Source: an uncultured Myxococcales bacterium
Lineage (GTDB): Bacteria > Myxococcota_A > UBA9042
Direction: 5' to 3'
Assembly (NCBI GenBank): GCA_903840165.1
Contig: CAIMEY010000078.1
Coordinates: forward strand, 62,001 to 126,000
DNA: 64,000 bases
In this document: positions 1 through 8,697 of the stretch, piece after piece
Numbering within the stretch: position 1 is the first letter of the stretch
How the letters are laid out: every line of letters begins with the position of its first letter
The notes under the pieces: model-generated
The model's database searches: none
What the model was told of the DNA's origin: nothing
Seen by the model: the letters and a program-made list of their open reading frames with translations, nothing else
Program-made: the position numbers and the translations under genes

Positions 1-1632
1 CAAGATCTAGATGGAGACCCGGACCCGGGCGCCGATTTCTGGACCGCCTACACCTTTCACACCCGCGATGTGCTCAGGCAGACGGCTTTGGACTACATGC
101 AAGCCGTTCGAATTGTTCGTGGATTTGACAACACCGCGCTTTGGGCCACCGATGTCAATGAAGACGGCAAAGCCAATGATTTAGCAGGTGATTTCGACGG
201 CGACGGCTTTATCGACATCGGCGGCAAAGACACGGCCATCGGCATGACCGGCAGTTCGCTGGGTGGCATCATGGCGGCGATCATGGCGGGCACCGAGCCG
301 CAAATTGCTGCTTTAGTTCCGATGTGTTCGGGCGGCGGTCTGGCAGATGTCGGCATTCGCAGCCAGCAAGGCGGTGTCCGCGAGGCCGTCATGCTGCGCG
401 TGATGGGCCCGCTCTACGCCGGTGAACCGGAGGGAGACCACCTCGCCATCAACGCGGTAGCACCGCGACTCAACCAGACAGAAGTGCTTAAGATTGCTGA
501 GGTACCCATGCCAAAGCCGGGAGACTCGGTGTTGGCCGAGAACCTCGACAATGGCGAGTACGACTGCGCCATCGTCATGCCAAGTGGTCGTTTTCGCGTA
601 GGATTGGCGTCTGACGTCAACCTGTTTACGCAGGCACCACAGCGGCATCGGCTGCAGTTCTTTGCCGGCAATGCTTTTGTCCCCGGCGTGCGCGATCCGG
701 TCAAGGCCAAGGCGTGCCAGCTCAAACAAGGAGCCAAGCCCACGTATGTCCTCGATAAGTTTGGCGTCGAGGTCAACTACCACTATCAGTCTCTGCCGCT
801 GACCTTTCACAAGGGCGAGCCCCTAGCGCCCATCGCCGAGGGGCTGGGGTTGCATCGCGCCCGCCCGGAATTGCGGCGGTTTCTGACGATTGCTCAGCTC
901 GTCCTCGACCCTTCGGACCCAGCCGTGATAGCCAGTTGGTGGCAGGACGGTTCGATGCAGTTCGGCAACGGCGAGGTGGTCAAGCCCCATGCCATCGTCC
1001 TTTCGACAATCGGCGACATGGCCGTGCCCTTAGCGACGGGGGCCGCCATCGCCCGCTCTGCTGGCTTCATTGACTGGACAACACCGCGTCCTGAATGGGG
1101 AAATCGCACAGCCAATCAGGTGCTCATTGACGCCCACGTCCTCGAGGGCGTCAACGTCATTGGCCGTTTTGTCGCTCCTGATGGCTCGCTAGTTCTAGCG
1201 GATCCTGAAGACTTTTCGCAATCCGCCGCCCTGAGTTCCGGCAGCGATTGGTTGACGTCACCGCCCTACCCCGTCGGCCAGGACGGCTATCAGGTTCCCC
1301 GCCTGCGCATGCCGCTGCACAATCATTTGCTTAGTGACGATGGCCACGGCGGCATTTCGGGCGCCATTTTTCCGCTGGTGATTCCCGAAGGAAAACATGA
1401 TATTGACGACCCCGGCCAGCACACGGACCGTCAGATGGCCCTGTGCAAGGCCGCGGGCAAGAGCGATACTGAGTGTAGTCCTCAAAATCACACCTATTTT
1501 GACCATGGTGCCTTGCTGCGGCACGCCATCGCTGCCTACATGGCCTCAGCGGGCAAGGCGTTCCCTCTGCAACCGTGCCAATCAACAGAGAATTGTCCAG
1601 ACTGGCCTGCAGCGCCCGCCAAACGGCCTTAG
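1..1632 (+). CDS. alpha/beta-hydrolase-like secreted protein, 5' end missing
   Basis: The reading frame is open from base 1, so the true start lies outside the window; 543 residues are visible. A nucleophile-elbow motif GSSLGG follows a strand-like segment (bases ~250-270), as in alpha/beta hydrolases, and would supply the catalytic Ser. Just before it are Asp/Gly-rich stretches (NEDGKAND, DFDGDGFID) that resemble calcium-binding dockerin/EF-hand loops. A conserved-looking HGALLRH segment near the C-terminus could carry the catalytic His, but I cannot assign it. The next gene starts 90 bp downstream on the same strand and is a lipoprotein, so an envelope or extracellular location is likely. 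Substrate unknown. The fold call is moderately sure; enzymatic activity is inference. Confidence 0.6.
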   Translation, partial: QDLDGDPDPGADFWTAYTFHTRDVLRQTALDYMQAVRIVRGFDNTALWATDVNEDGKANDLAGDFDGDGFIDIGGKDTAIGMTGSSLGGIMAAIMAGTEPQIAALVPMCSGGGLADVGIRSQQGGVREAVMLRVMGPLYAGEPEGDHLAINAVAPRLNQTEVLKIAEVPMPKPGDSVLAENLDNGEYDCAIVMPSGRFRVGLASDVNLFTQAPQRHRLQFFAGNAFVPGVRDPVKAKACQLKQGAKPTYVLDKFGVEVNYHYQSLPLTFHKGEPLAPIAEGLGLHRARPELRRFLTIAQLVLDPSDPAVIASWWQDGSMQFGNGEVVKPHAIVLSTIGDMAVPLATGAAIARSAGFIDWTTPRPEWGNRTANQVLIDAHVLEGVNVIGRFVAPDGSLVLADPEDFSQSAALSSGSDWLTSPPYPVGQDGYQVPRLRMPLHNHLLSDDGHGGISGAIFPLVIPEGKHDIDDPGQHTDRQMALCKAAGKSDTECSPQNHTYFDHGALLRHAIAAYMASAGKAFPLQPCQSTENCPDWPAAPAKRP

Positions 1633-1722
1633 CGGTCGCCATCCGCCCAAGACCTCTGGCAAATCGCTTCGAATCTGGCAAGCTGAGCAAGGTTTGACCA
1701 CAGGGCAAGATGGGGAGCTTCA

Positions 1723-4656
1723 ATGCGGACAATGACTGGCCTTGTCTCTAGTATTCTATGCAGTTGCGCACTTATCTTCGGCGGCTGCGCGGGCGAAACC
1801 CCCGTCTCCGGTGCCGGTACGACCGGTGAAGACAGCAGCGGCTTTGACCTGGGATCACTCAGTGAACTCCCTGGAAATCACGATGATTCGATCGCTAGCG
1901 ACGTGATCTTGGTGGACTCTGGCACCAGCGACGTCAGCGGCCCAGCGGACGTGATCAGCACCGATGCCGGTCCGAGCGACGCGGGCTGTTCCGAGGCGGG
2001 CTGCGCCTGCAGCGACAACGGTCAATGCGATTCGGGCTTCTGCCTTGAGGTAGACAACGGCAAACAATGCGCGGCCTTATGCGGCAGTGGTTGCGCCCAG
2101 GGCTTTGCCTGCAGCCAGGTCGCCAGTTCCGGCGGCGACATCGTCAACGTCTGCACACCTGCTTTTCCCCGGCTCTGCGAACCGTGCGGCGCCGACAGTG
2201 ACTGCAACAACGTCCTAGGCGGCACCAACAACCGTTGCGCGCCCTACCGCGACGGCAGCAACTCGTTACTGGGCAACTTTTGCGCGCCCGCATGCACCGG
2301 CCCCGCCGATTGTCCCGTAGGCTATGATTGCCAATCGACAACCAGCCTTGGCGGCGTCAAGGTCAACCTGTGCCTCAAGAAAGACCTGGTCTGCGCTTGC
2401 GACGCGCGCGCCCTGAAACTGGGCCTCACCACCGGCTGCAGCCTGAGCGGACCGGCAGGAACATGTGGCGGCAAGCGGACTTGCGGCAGCAGCGGGCTGA
2501 GCGCCTGCGACGCACCCCAGGCGCAAACCGAGACCTGCGATTTGCTCGACAACGACTGCGATGGCCAAACCGACGAACCGACCAGTGGCATGTGCGAGGA
2601 TAACCTCCAGTGCACATACGACAATTGCATCGCCGGCCAGTGCCAACACCCGCCCAAGACCGGCCCTTGCGACGACGGCACCTCCTGCACCCAAGGCGAC
2701 CTGTGCAGCGATGGCCTTTGCAAAGGCGTGGCGCTCAACTGCGACGACAAAAACCCTTGCACCAAGGATAGTTGCGCGGGCAACAGCGGCTGCGAGTTCC
2801 AACCCGACGACAGCGCCACCTGCACCGACAACAACGCGTGCACCACAGGCGACGCGTGCAGCGGCGGCTTCTGCATTCCCGGCGACTCACTGGCCTGCGA
2901 CGACAACAACCCGTGCACGACGGACAGTTGCAAGGTCAAGCAAGGCTGCGTGTTTACAAACAATTCGGCGTCGTGCTCCGACGGTAGCCTGTGCACCCTC
3001 AGCGACACCTGCAAGGACGGCGCTTGCCAAGGCGGCAGTGCCCTGCCCTGCAACGACGGCAATCCGTGCACGGACGATTCCTGCGACGCCAAGCTAGGTT
3101 GCCAGTTCGCCGCCAACAGCGCCTCTTGCACCGACAGCAACATCTGCACCGAGGGTGACACCTGCAAGGACAGCAAGTGCCTGCCCGGCAAGGCGAAATT
3201 CTGCAGCGACGGCAACGCCTGCACCGACGATGCCTGCGACCCGGTCAACGGCTGCATCGCCATGGCCAACAAGAACAGCTGTGACGACGGCAACTCCTGC
3301 ACTTCCAATGACAAATGTGCCGGAGGCCAGTGCGATGGCGGCGGCGTCATCAGCTGTGACGACGGCAACCCATGCACCAATGACAGTTGCGACGCGGTCG
3401 CCGGCTGCCAGCACGGCCCCAACTTCTCGCCGTGCTCTGACGGAAATGTTTGCACGATCGCAGACTTATGTCAGGGCGGCCTCTGCGGCCCAGGCGTACC
3501 GATGAACTGCGACGACGGCAACGTCTGCACCGACGACGTCTGCGACCCGTCTGGGGGCTGTGTGCACAAGAACAACAGCGCCCCTTGCTCGGACGGCACC
3601 GTCTGCACGGTCGGCGACAACTGCCAGGCCGGCAACTGCTTGGCGGGACAGGCCGTTTCCTGCAATGACGGCAACGCGTGCACCGACGACAGCTGCGACC
3701 CGATCAAAGGCTGCCAAATCAAGAACAATTCCGCAGCGTGCAACGACGGCAGCGGCTGCACCGGCCCCGACGTCTGCAACGGCGGCGTCTGCACGCCCAA
3801 GGCTGCCTGCGACACCAATGCGCAGTGCTTGCCCTCGGGCGATGGCGTCAACATCGGCTGCGTCTGCAAGGACGGCTTCACCGGAAATGGCTTCTTTTGC
3901 CAGGACATCGACGAGTGCGCCAAGACACCCGGCCTGTGCGGCAACAACGCCACCTGCACCAACACGCCCGGCAGCTATGCCTGCAGTTGCAACGGTAACT
4001 TCGCGGACTGCAACGGTAAAGTCGCTGACGGCTGCGAAATCGACACCAAGGGCGACGTCAACAACTGCAACGGCTGCGGCAAGGTCTGCGGTAGCGCGAG
4101 TGAGGCAACGGTCGCGTGCGTCAATAGTGCTTGCGCCATCGGCTCTTGCAATGCTGGCTACCTGGACTGCGACAACAGTTTGGCCAACGGTTGCGAGATC
4201 AACAAGAACACCGATGCCAACAACTGCGGCAGCTGCGGCAACAAGTGCGGCGGCGGCCTGAGCTGCGTTGCTGGAGCCTGCATCAACAACTTGCCAGCCC
4301 AATGCAGCAATTACGCGACGCTTTCCAACGTGCAGCGCAACGTCAATACCAAGAATCCTTCCACGTGTGACAATGGCCTTGCGACCAACTGGTACCGCTT
4401 TACCGGGGCCGCCGGCACGCAAATGCCAACAGCGCCGCCGGCTTATTACTCGTGCGGCACGGACGCGCCGGGCTGGTATAGCAGCCCCATGCCGGCCAAC
4501 GCTGGCCAGAACGTCAATGGCACCGTGTGTTTTAACTGGAGCGGCAACTCCTGCATGTGGTCGCAACCCACGCAAGTTACCAATTGTGGTGCGTTTTTCG
4601 TGTACTACCTGCAGCCCATCAACTGGGGCTGCAACGGCGTGTACTGCGGCCAGTAG
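1723..4656 (+). CDS. Cys-rich repeat lipoprotein with MopE-like and EGF-like modules
   Basis: 977 residues. The start is supported by GGGGAG about 6 nt upstream. A signal peptide ends in lipobox FGGC, predicting a lipid anchor. After an Asp/Ser-rich linker there is a MopE-like metal-binding motif (CDLLDNDCDGQTDE), then about nine tandem units of the form CxDGxxCTxxDxCxxGxC alternating with CDDGNPCTxDxCDxxxGC. An EGF-type calcium motif (DIDECA...CxNTPGSYxC) follows, then two CGxC-rich units and a Cys-poor C-terminal domain of about 110 residues rich in Trp/Tyr. Such proteins are common on the surface of Myxococcota; function is unknown. The repeats recur in the genes at 48918-52778 and 53163-55031. 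Disulfide pairing and surface exposure are inference. Confidence 0.85.
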   Translation: MRTMTGLVSSILCSCALIFGGCAGETPVSGAGTTGEDSSGFDLGSLSELPGNHDDSIASDVILVDSGTSDVSGPADVISTDAGPSDAGCSEAGCACSDNGQCDSGFCLEVDNGKQCAALCGSGCAQGFACSQVASSGGDIVNVCTPAFPRLCEPCGADSDCNNVLGGTNNRCAPYRDGSNSLLGNFCAPACTGPADCPVGYDCQSTTSLGGVKVNLCLKKDLVCACDARALKLGLTTGCSLSGPAGTCGGKRTCGSSGLSACDAPQAQTETCDLLDNDCDGQTDEPTSGMCEDNLQCTYDNCIAGQCQHPPKTGPCDDGTSCTQGDLCSDGLCKGVALNCDDKNPCTKDSCAGNSGCEFQPDDSATCTDNNACTTGDACSGGFCIPGDSLACDDNNPCTTDSCKVKQGCVFTNNSASCSDGSLCTLSDTCKDGACQGGSALPCNDGNPCTDDSCDAKLGCQFAANSASCTDSNICTEGDTCKDSKCLPGKAKFCSDGNACTDDACDPVNGCIAMANKNSCDDGNSCTSNDKCAGGQCDGGGVISCDDGNPCTNDSCDAVAGCQHGPNFSPCSDGNVCTIADLCQGGLCGPGVPMNCDDGNVCTDDVCDPSGGCVHKNNSAPCSDGTVCTVGDNCQAGNCLAGQAVSCNDGNACTDDSCDPIKGCQIKNNSAACNDGSGCTGPDVCNGGVCTPKAACDTNAQCLPSGDGVNIGCVCKDGFTGNGFFCQDIDECAKTPGLCGNNATCTNTPGSYACSCNGNFADCNGKVADGCEIDTKGDVNNCNGCGKVCGSASEATVACVNSACAIGSCNAGYLDCDNSLANGCEINKNTDANNCGSCGNKCGGGLSCVAGACINNLPAQCSNYATLSNVQRNVNTKNPSTCDNGLATNWYRFTGAAGTQMPTAPPAYYSCGTDAPGWYSSPMPANAGQNVNGTVCFNWSGNSCMWSQPTQVTNCGAFFVYYLQPINWGCNGVYCGQ

Positions 4657-4693
4657 GGCAACTGCAAAGCGGAAAGGGGCGCCTCGGCTTGGC

Positions 4694-5875
4694 CTATTGG
4701 CCTAGGCAACTATTGAGTTGCGCTGTGCATTTGGTCTTGGTGCAGGTCAGCTGTTCCTGCCCGCTGAGACCGGGGCAGTTGGTGCCCTGGCATTGCAGCA
4801 AGGCGCCTAGCTTGGTGGCTTCAGCTAGTGAGCCAGACTTGATGCACTGGAAATTGCACAGGTCCTTGTCCGGGCTGTTGGCGCAAGCCTGCGAACACGT
4901 GATCATGTCGAGGCAAGCCTTGGTGCCGTCCGGCGCGATGCAGGCGACGATTTCACCGACGCATTGCCCGTTGCCCGAAGTATCCTGCAAGCACTTGAAT
5001 GTCTTGACATATTGCGTCTGCGCGTCGGCGGTGGCTTGACCATAGCAGTCTAGGCCGCACTGGTCCTTGGTCGCCGGATCCTTGCACATCATCGCGCAGT
5101 TCAGGGTGTCCCAGCAGGTCTTGGTGCCCGTTTTGGCGCCCGAAGTGCACTTGAGCGCCTGCATCGGGCAGGAATCGGCGGGATTTGTGCCGCCGTTGGC
5201 AATCATGCAGCTGAAGAGGGCATCTAGGTCGGTCTGGCCCTGGGCTGAAACCGCTGCGTAGCAGTCCGTCGAGCAAGTCAAGCTACTGGCATTGTTGCAC
5301 TTATTGAGGCAAGTCAGCGCTGAACCGCAGTCAGCCGCCCCCGACTTGCCATCGGCATTGCACTTGATTTGCGCTAGACCGCACTTGGCAAAAGCGCACT
5401 GATCCATGCAGTTGGGCAATGAGTTGCCGGCGCACGCGCCTTTGCGGCACCAAGTGTCCAGGCAATCCAAGACCGGCTGAAGCTGCGTTTTGGCTGCAGG
5501 ACTCGCGACTTGGGTGCAAACCTTCTCGCAGCCCAGGGGAATGCCGCCGGCGCAGGCGATGGTCGTGCACATCAGAAGATCAGAACATTGCTGGTATTTG
5601 ATGGTGACATCCGCAGGCGTCCCCAGGTCGTCGGCGCTTGCGCCCGTGTCACTGACGGCATCGTCAACTGCTGCAACGTCAGCAGTAGAACTATCGTTCA
5701 AGCCCGTGGAATCACTAGTGGCATCAGAGCCAGCACTGCCGTCGGCGGCGTCCAAATTGCCGGCTCCATCGCCAGAAGCATCGTTTTGAGCGGTGACGCC
5801 GGTGGCCGAAGGGTTGGTGTCATTGCCGCAGGCAACTAGGGATAACAGAACCATGATGAAGATGATCTTGCGCAT
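4694..5875 (-). CDS. Cys-rich lipoprotein with helical Cys modules
   Basis: 393 residues from the ATG at 5875, chosen because GGAG precedes it and it begins a short lipoprotein signal (lipobox LVAC); an upstream in-frame ATG would add 23 residues of implausible leader. After a linker rich in Asp, Ser and Ala come about five units of 60-75 residues with Cys spaced 3-4 and ~10 residues apart (CLDTWCRKGAC, CLNKC, CWDTLNCAMMC, CLDMITCSQAC). These look alpha-helical and disulfide-bonded, unlike the short loop repeats of the neighbouring gene. It ends 37 bp from the convergent end of the gene at 1723-4656 and is divergent from the lipoprotein at 6063. Family and function not recognised. Confidence 0.75.
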   Translation of the reverse strand: MRKIIFIMVLLSLVACGNDTNPSATGVTAQNDASGDGAGNLDAADGSAGSDATSDSTGLNDSSTADVAAVDDAVSDTGASADDLGTPADVTIKYQQCSDLLMCTTIACAGGIPLGCEKVCTQVASPAAKTQLQPVLDCLDTWCRKGACAGNSLPNCMDQCAFAKCGLAQIKCNADGKSGAADCGSALTCLNKCNNASSLTCSTDCYAAVSAQGQTDLDALFSCMIANGGTNPADSCPMQALKCTSGAKTGTKTCWDTLNCAMMCKDPATKDQCGLDCYGQATADAQTQYVKTFKCLQDTSGNGQCVGEIVACIAPDGTKACLDMITCSQACANSPDKDLCNFQCIKSGSLAEATKLGALLQCQGTNCPGLSGQEQLTCTKTKCTAQLNSCLGQ

Positions 5876-6062
5876 TGCTTGCTCCAACGGGCCATTTTGG
5901 CGTGCTGCGGATCGTGCAATAGCTGCGCGCATTCTGCAAGACAATTGGCGCAGTCCTGCCTACGCACGCGGCGGGGACCGTGACGGGGCGCCTGTCTCTC
6001 CGGAGCGGTTGGCGTGCGGTCGCTCCCGCGTGTAGCATCTGCGCTGGACTGCCGAGGCTGCC

Positions 6063-6797
6063 ATGAACGCGAAGAACCGAGTGCGCCACATCCAAGAACA
6101 ATGTCGACCGAACATCCTGACATTCATCGCAATTTTGTGCAGCACCCTTATCCTTGTGGCCTGCGCCGAGGACCCAAGCACAGCGCTGGGCACCAGCCAG
6201 GCCGCCAAGACCGACGCCAGCGGCAGCGATGGCAATTCCTCAGCCGATTCGTCCGCTGCTGTAGCTAGTTGCACAGGCATCTCGATCGACCCAGCTATCA
6301 AACCGTTCGACACGCAGTGCGCCTTCCTGAGCGCCTGCCCCAGCCTGAGTCAGTGCTACTGCGGCGACAACTGCGCGTCCGGCAAGGTCAAATGCGACCC
6401 GTCGATATGCCCCGGCAACCATCCACAGTGCTATTGCGGCACCAAATGCACGGCCGATAAGAAGCAATGCCCGCAATACATCTGTGATCCTCTGGACATC
6501 CAGGACTGCCAAGCCCAGGACGACTGCGTGTTCAACAACGTCAAGGCCCCGAGCTGGTGCGGCTGCACGCAGATGCCCAACCATGCCCCGGACTGCTGGT
6601 GCGGCAACTGCAGCGGCAATAGTGCTTGCCCGCCAACCGGTTGTACGGCATGTGATCCGTCTGTGTGCGTGGGCAAGACCACCGACAAGTGCTTGCTCAT
6701 CGCCGGCAAACCGTGGGGCGCCTCTTGTTATTGCAAGACTTGCGGCATGCTTGGCCTGACAGCACGCTGTTTCCAGGGCTATTGCGGCGGCGACTAA
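6063..6797 (+). CDS. small Cys-rich lipoprotein
   Basis: 244 residues. The N-terminus has a basic region and a hydrophobic stretch ending in lipobox LVAC, so a lipid-anchored envelope protein is predicted. The mature part has repeated short units of the form CxCGxxC (YCGDNC, YCGTKC, WCGNC, YCKTC), about every 35-40 residues, each with an aromatic-Cys-Gly core; the total is over 25 cysteines. No enzyme motif is visible. It is divergent from the Cys-rich lipoprotein ending at 4694, so the 187-bp gap between them must hold both promoters. A disulfide-stabilised structural or binding role is a guess. Confidence 0.7.
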   Translation: MNAKNRVRHIQEQCRPNILTFIAILCSTLILVACAEDPSTALGTSQAAKTDASGSDGNSSADSSAAVASCTGISIDPAIKPFDTQCAFLSACPSLSQCYCGDNCASGKVKCDPSICPGNHPQCYCGTKCTADKKQCPQYICDPLDIQDCQAQDDCVFNNVKAPSWCGCTQMPNHAPDCWCGNCSGNSACPPTGCTACDPSVCVGKTTDKCLLIAGKPWGASCYCKTCGMLGLTARCFQGYCGGD

Positions 6798-6928
6798 CGC
6801 TGTTCCTGCCGCATACATGCTATCCGGTCAGTGAGTTGCGAAGTTCGTCCGAAGGGCCTGCCTTGACGCAATCGGACGCCGACTTGCGCGAACAGCCGTA
6901 ACGTGCAGGGAACTTGGAGCATATACCC

Positions 6929-8536
6929 ATGAATTTGCAGTGGATCGATTCCTGCATTTCGCCATTTGCGTCGGCAGCGCCAACGGTGCGCCTGATCGAT
7001 GCGACTGACCGGCCCTACGAACAAGCGGTGGCGGCTGCGCGAACCTGCTACGCCAGCCAGGGGGTGGTGACGGCCGATCAGGTGTCGGGGCAAGGCCTTG
7101 CCACCCAGAAGCAGACCGATCGCATTCAATTGCGTGATAAGATAGCTCAATCAACGTTCAAGGCTGGGCATCACACCACGCTGCAACATGGCCAAGTCAG
7201 CTTTGCCTTAGACGGCGTGTCGCGCCAGTTTGTCTGGTCCTTCCTGCACAACCACCCGTTTTACAACAGTGAACAGGTGAGCCAGCGGTACGTGGAGGTG
7301 CGCAGCGATCGGGTGGCGGTGCCCCAACTGCCGGCGACAGCGATGGCGGTGTACCAGCGATGCGTCACTGAGCAAATGGCTGATTATCAAGCGCTTATCG
7401 AACTCCTGACGCCGGTTGCTGCCGCTGAGTACGCCGCGCTCTTCACCGCGCGAGCCAAGAGGCCGCAGCGATGGCAAGCCACAATTCACAAGCGAGCTCA
7501 GGAAGTTGCCAGGTACGTGCTGCCCGTTGCCACGCAGACGTGGATGGTGCACACGGTGTCGGTGCTAACCCTGCTGCGCTATATCCGCCTGTGCGAGTGC
7601 GGCGACACTTCGGCTGAAGCCCGCTATGTGATAGGGGAAATGGCCCGTCAGCTCTATGCCGTTGATCCCCTGCTGGCCCAGTTGCCGGTGGAGCCGCTGC
7701 CCGAGGAAGGGCCAGAGGCACACAACTCGGCCCCGCACTTAGATTTTGTGGCGTCCCGGGCCATGGCGAGCGAGTTCGATGAGGCCCTGGGCGGAAAGAC
7801 CGCGGTGCTTCTCGACAGATTTGTCAGCAATCCTAGGCGTGTCGCCGATGCCGTGCGCCAAGTCCTGGGCCAACCGCGCGGCGCCCTGAGTGACGAGGCC
7901 GCAATCGGTCTGGCCCTGGATCCTGCAAAGAATCACCTGCTTGGCGGGACGCTCAACACCACAGCGCACCACGCCTTGGGTCGCACCTTGCACGCCGCCC
8001 ATTACGTGTTTGCCAAGTCCTTGAGCCACGCCGCAGACAGCCAGGATCAGCGCCACCGCCTGACGCCCGCGAGCCGCCCGACCTTGCCCGCCTACCTGCA
8101 CGATCAGCCGGATTACGTGGTTCCACGCCTGGTTGCACACGCTGGCGGTCAGGTAGAACGGCGCTATCGCACGAGTATGACGCGCACTTGGTCGGCCATC
8201 GCAACGCTGCGAAATTTAGGGGTATCCCCGCAATGGCAGGCGTATTTACTGCCCAATTCGGTGCGACTTCGTTTTACAGAGTCTTGCGACTTGGCGGCGC
8301 TGCGGCATAAACATGCCATGCGCCTGTGTTACAACGCTCAGGAAGAGATTTGGCAGGCCAGTATGGACGAAGCAGGGGCCATCGCCGCTGTGGAACCCGA
8401 AATTGGGCAGTATTTGCTGCCCCCGTGTGCCATCCGCCATGCCGCGGGACTTAGGCCCTATTGCCCAGAAGGCGATAGGTATTGCGGTGTTCCGGTATGG
8501 ACTCTGCCGCGATCGGCGTGGCAACGGCTGCTGTAG
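6929..8536 (+). CDS. tandem ThyX-like (flavin-dependent thymidylate synthase) protein
   Basis: 535 residues from ATG 6929, preceded by GGAG with 9-nt spacing. Two ThyX-like halves are visible. The first has the ARTCYASQ segment, a SEQVSQRY motif (residues ~114-121) matching the second part of the ThyX signature, and a VARYVLPVATQTWMVHTVS segment like the ThyX LPLxTYTxFxWTVN helix. The FAD-binding RHR is altered to RQF (99-101). The second half carries an intact RHR (375-377) but lacks the SxRY part, and ends in another LPNSVRLRFTES/LRHKHAMRLCYNAQEEIW segment. ThyX normally converts dUMP to dTMP as a homotetramer of ~230-residue subunits. Activity of this double form is uncertain. Confidence 0.75.
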   Translation: MNLQWIDSCISPFASAAPTVRLIDATDRPYEQAVAAARTCYASQGVVTADQVSGQGLATQKQTDRIQLRDKIAQSTFKAGHHTTLQHGQVSFALDGVSRQFVWSFLHNHPFYNSEQVSQRYVEVRSDRVAVPQLPATAMAVYQRCVTEQMADYQALIELLTPVAAAEYAALFTARAKRPQRWQATIHKRAQEVARYVLPVATQTWMVHTVSVLTLLRYIRLCECGDTSAEARYVIGEMARQLYAVDPLLAQLPVEPLPEEGPEAHNSAPHLDFVASRAMASEFDEALGGKTAVLLDRFVSNPRRVADAVRQVLGQPRGALSDEAAIGLALDPAKNHLLGGTLNTTAHHALGRTLHAAHYVFAKSLSHAADSQDQRHRLTPASRPTLPAYLHDQPDYVVPRLVAHAGGQVERRYRTSMTRTWSAIATLRNLGVSPQWQAYLLPNSVRLRFTESCDLAALRHKHAMRLCYNAQEEIWQASMDEAGAIAAVEPEIGQYLLPPCAIRHAAGLRPYCPEGDRYCGVPVWTLPRSAWQRLL

Positions 8537-8697
8537 GCCTTGGCTTGGGCCCTAAACCGGGCGTGAAGTTGACGCGTCTACACAGGCAGGCGGGGCAGCG
8601 TGGTTAGGCCAGACAGGGCGACCGTGGAACGGGCCGTAGAATTTGGCAGATGCCTGGGGCAGACTCGCAGGCTGGGCACGGCAGGAGCAATAGGCAT

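Noticed and set aside
2322..3455. Long minus-strand open frame opposite the Cys-rich gene
   Set aside because: Its sequence is a Ser/Leu/Gln-rich mirror of the repeats on the other strand, with no start signal or domain; the + strand frame has a signal peptide and lipobox.
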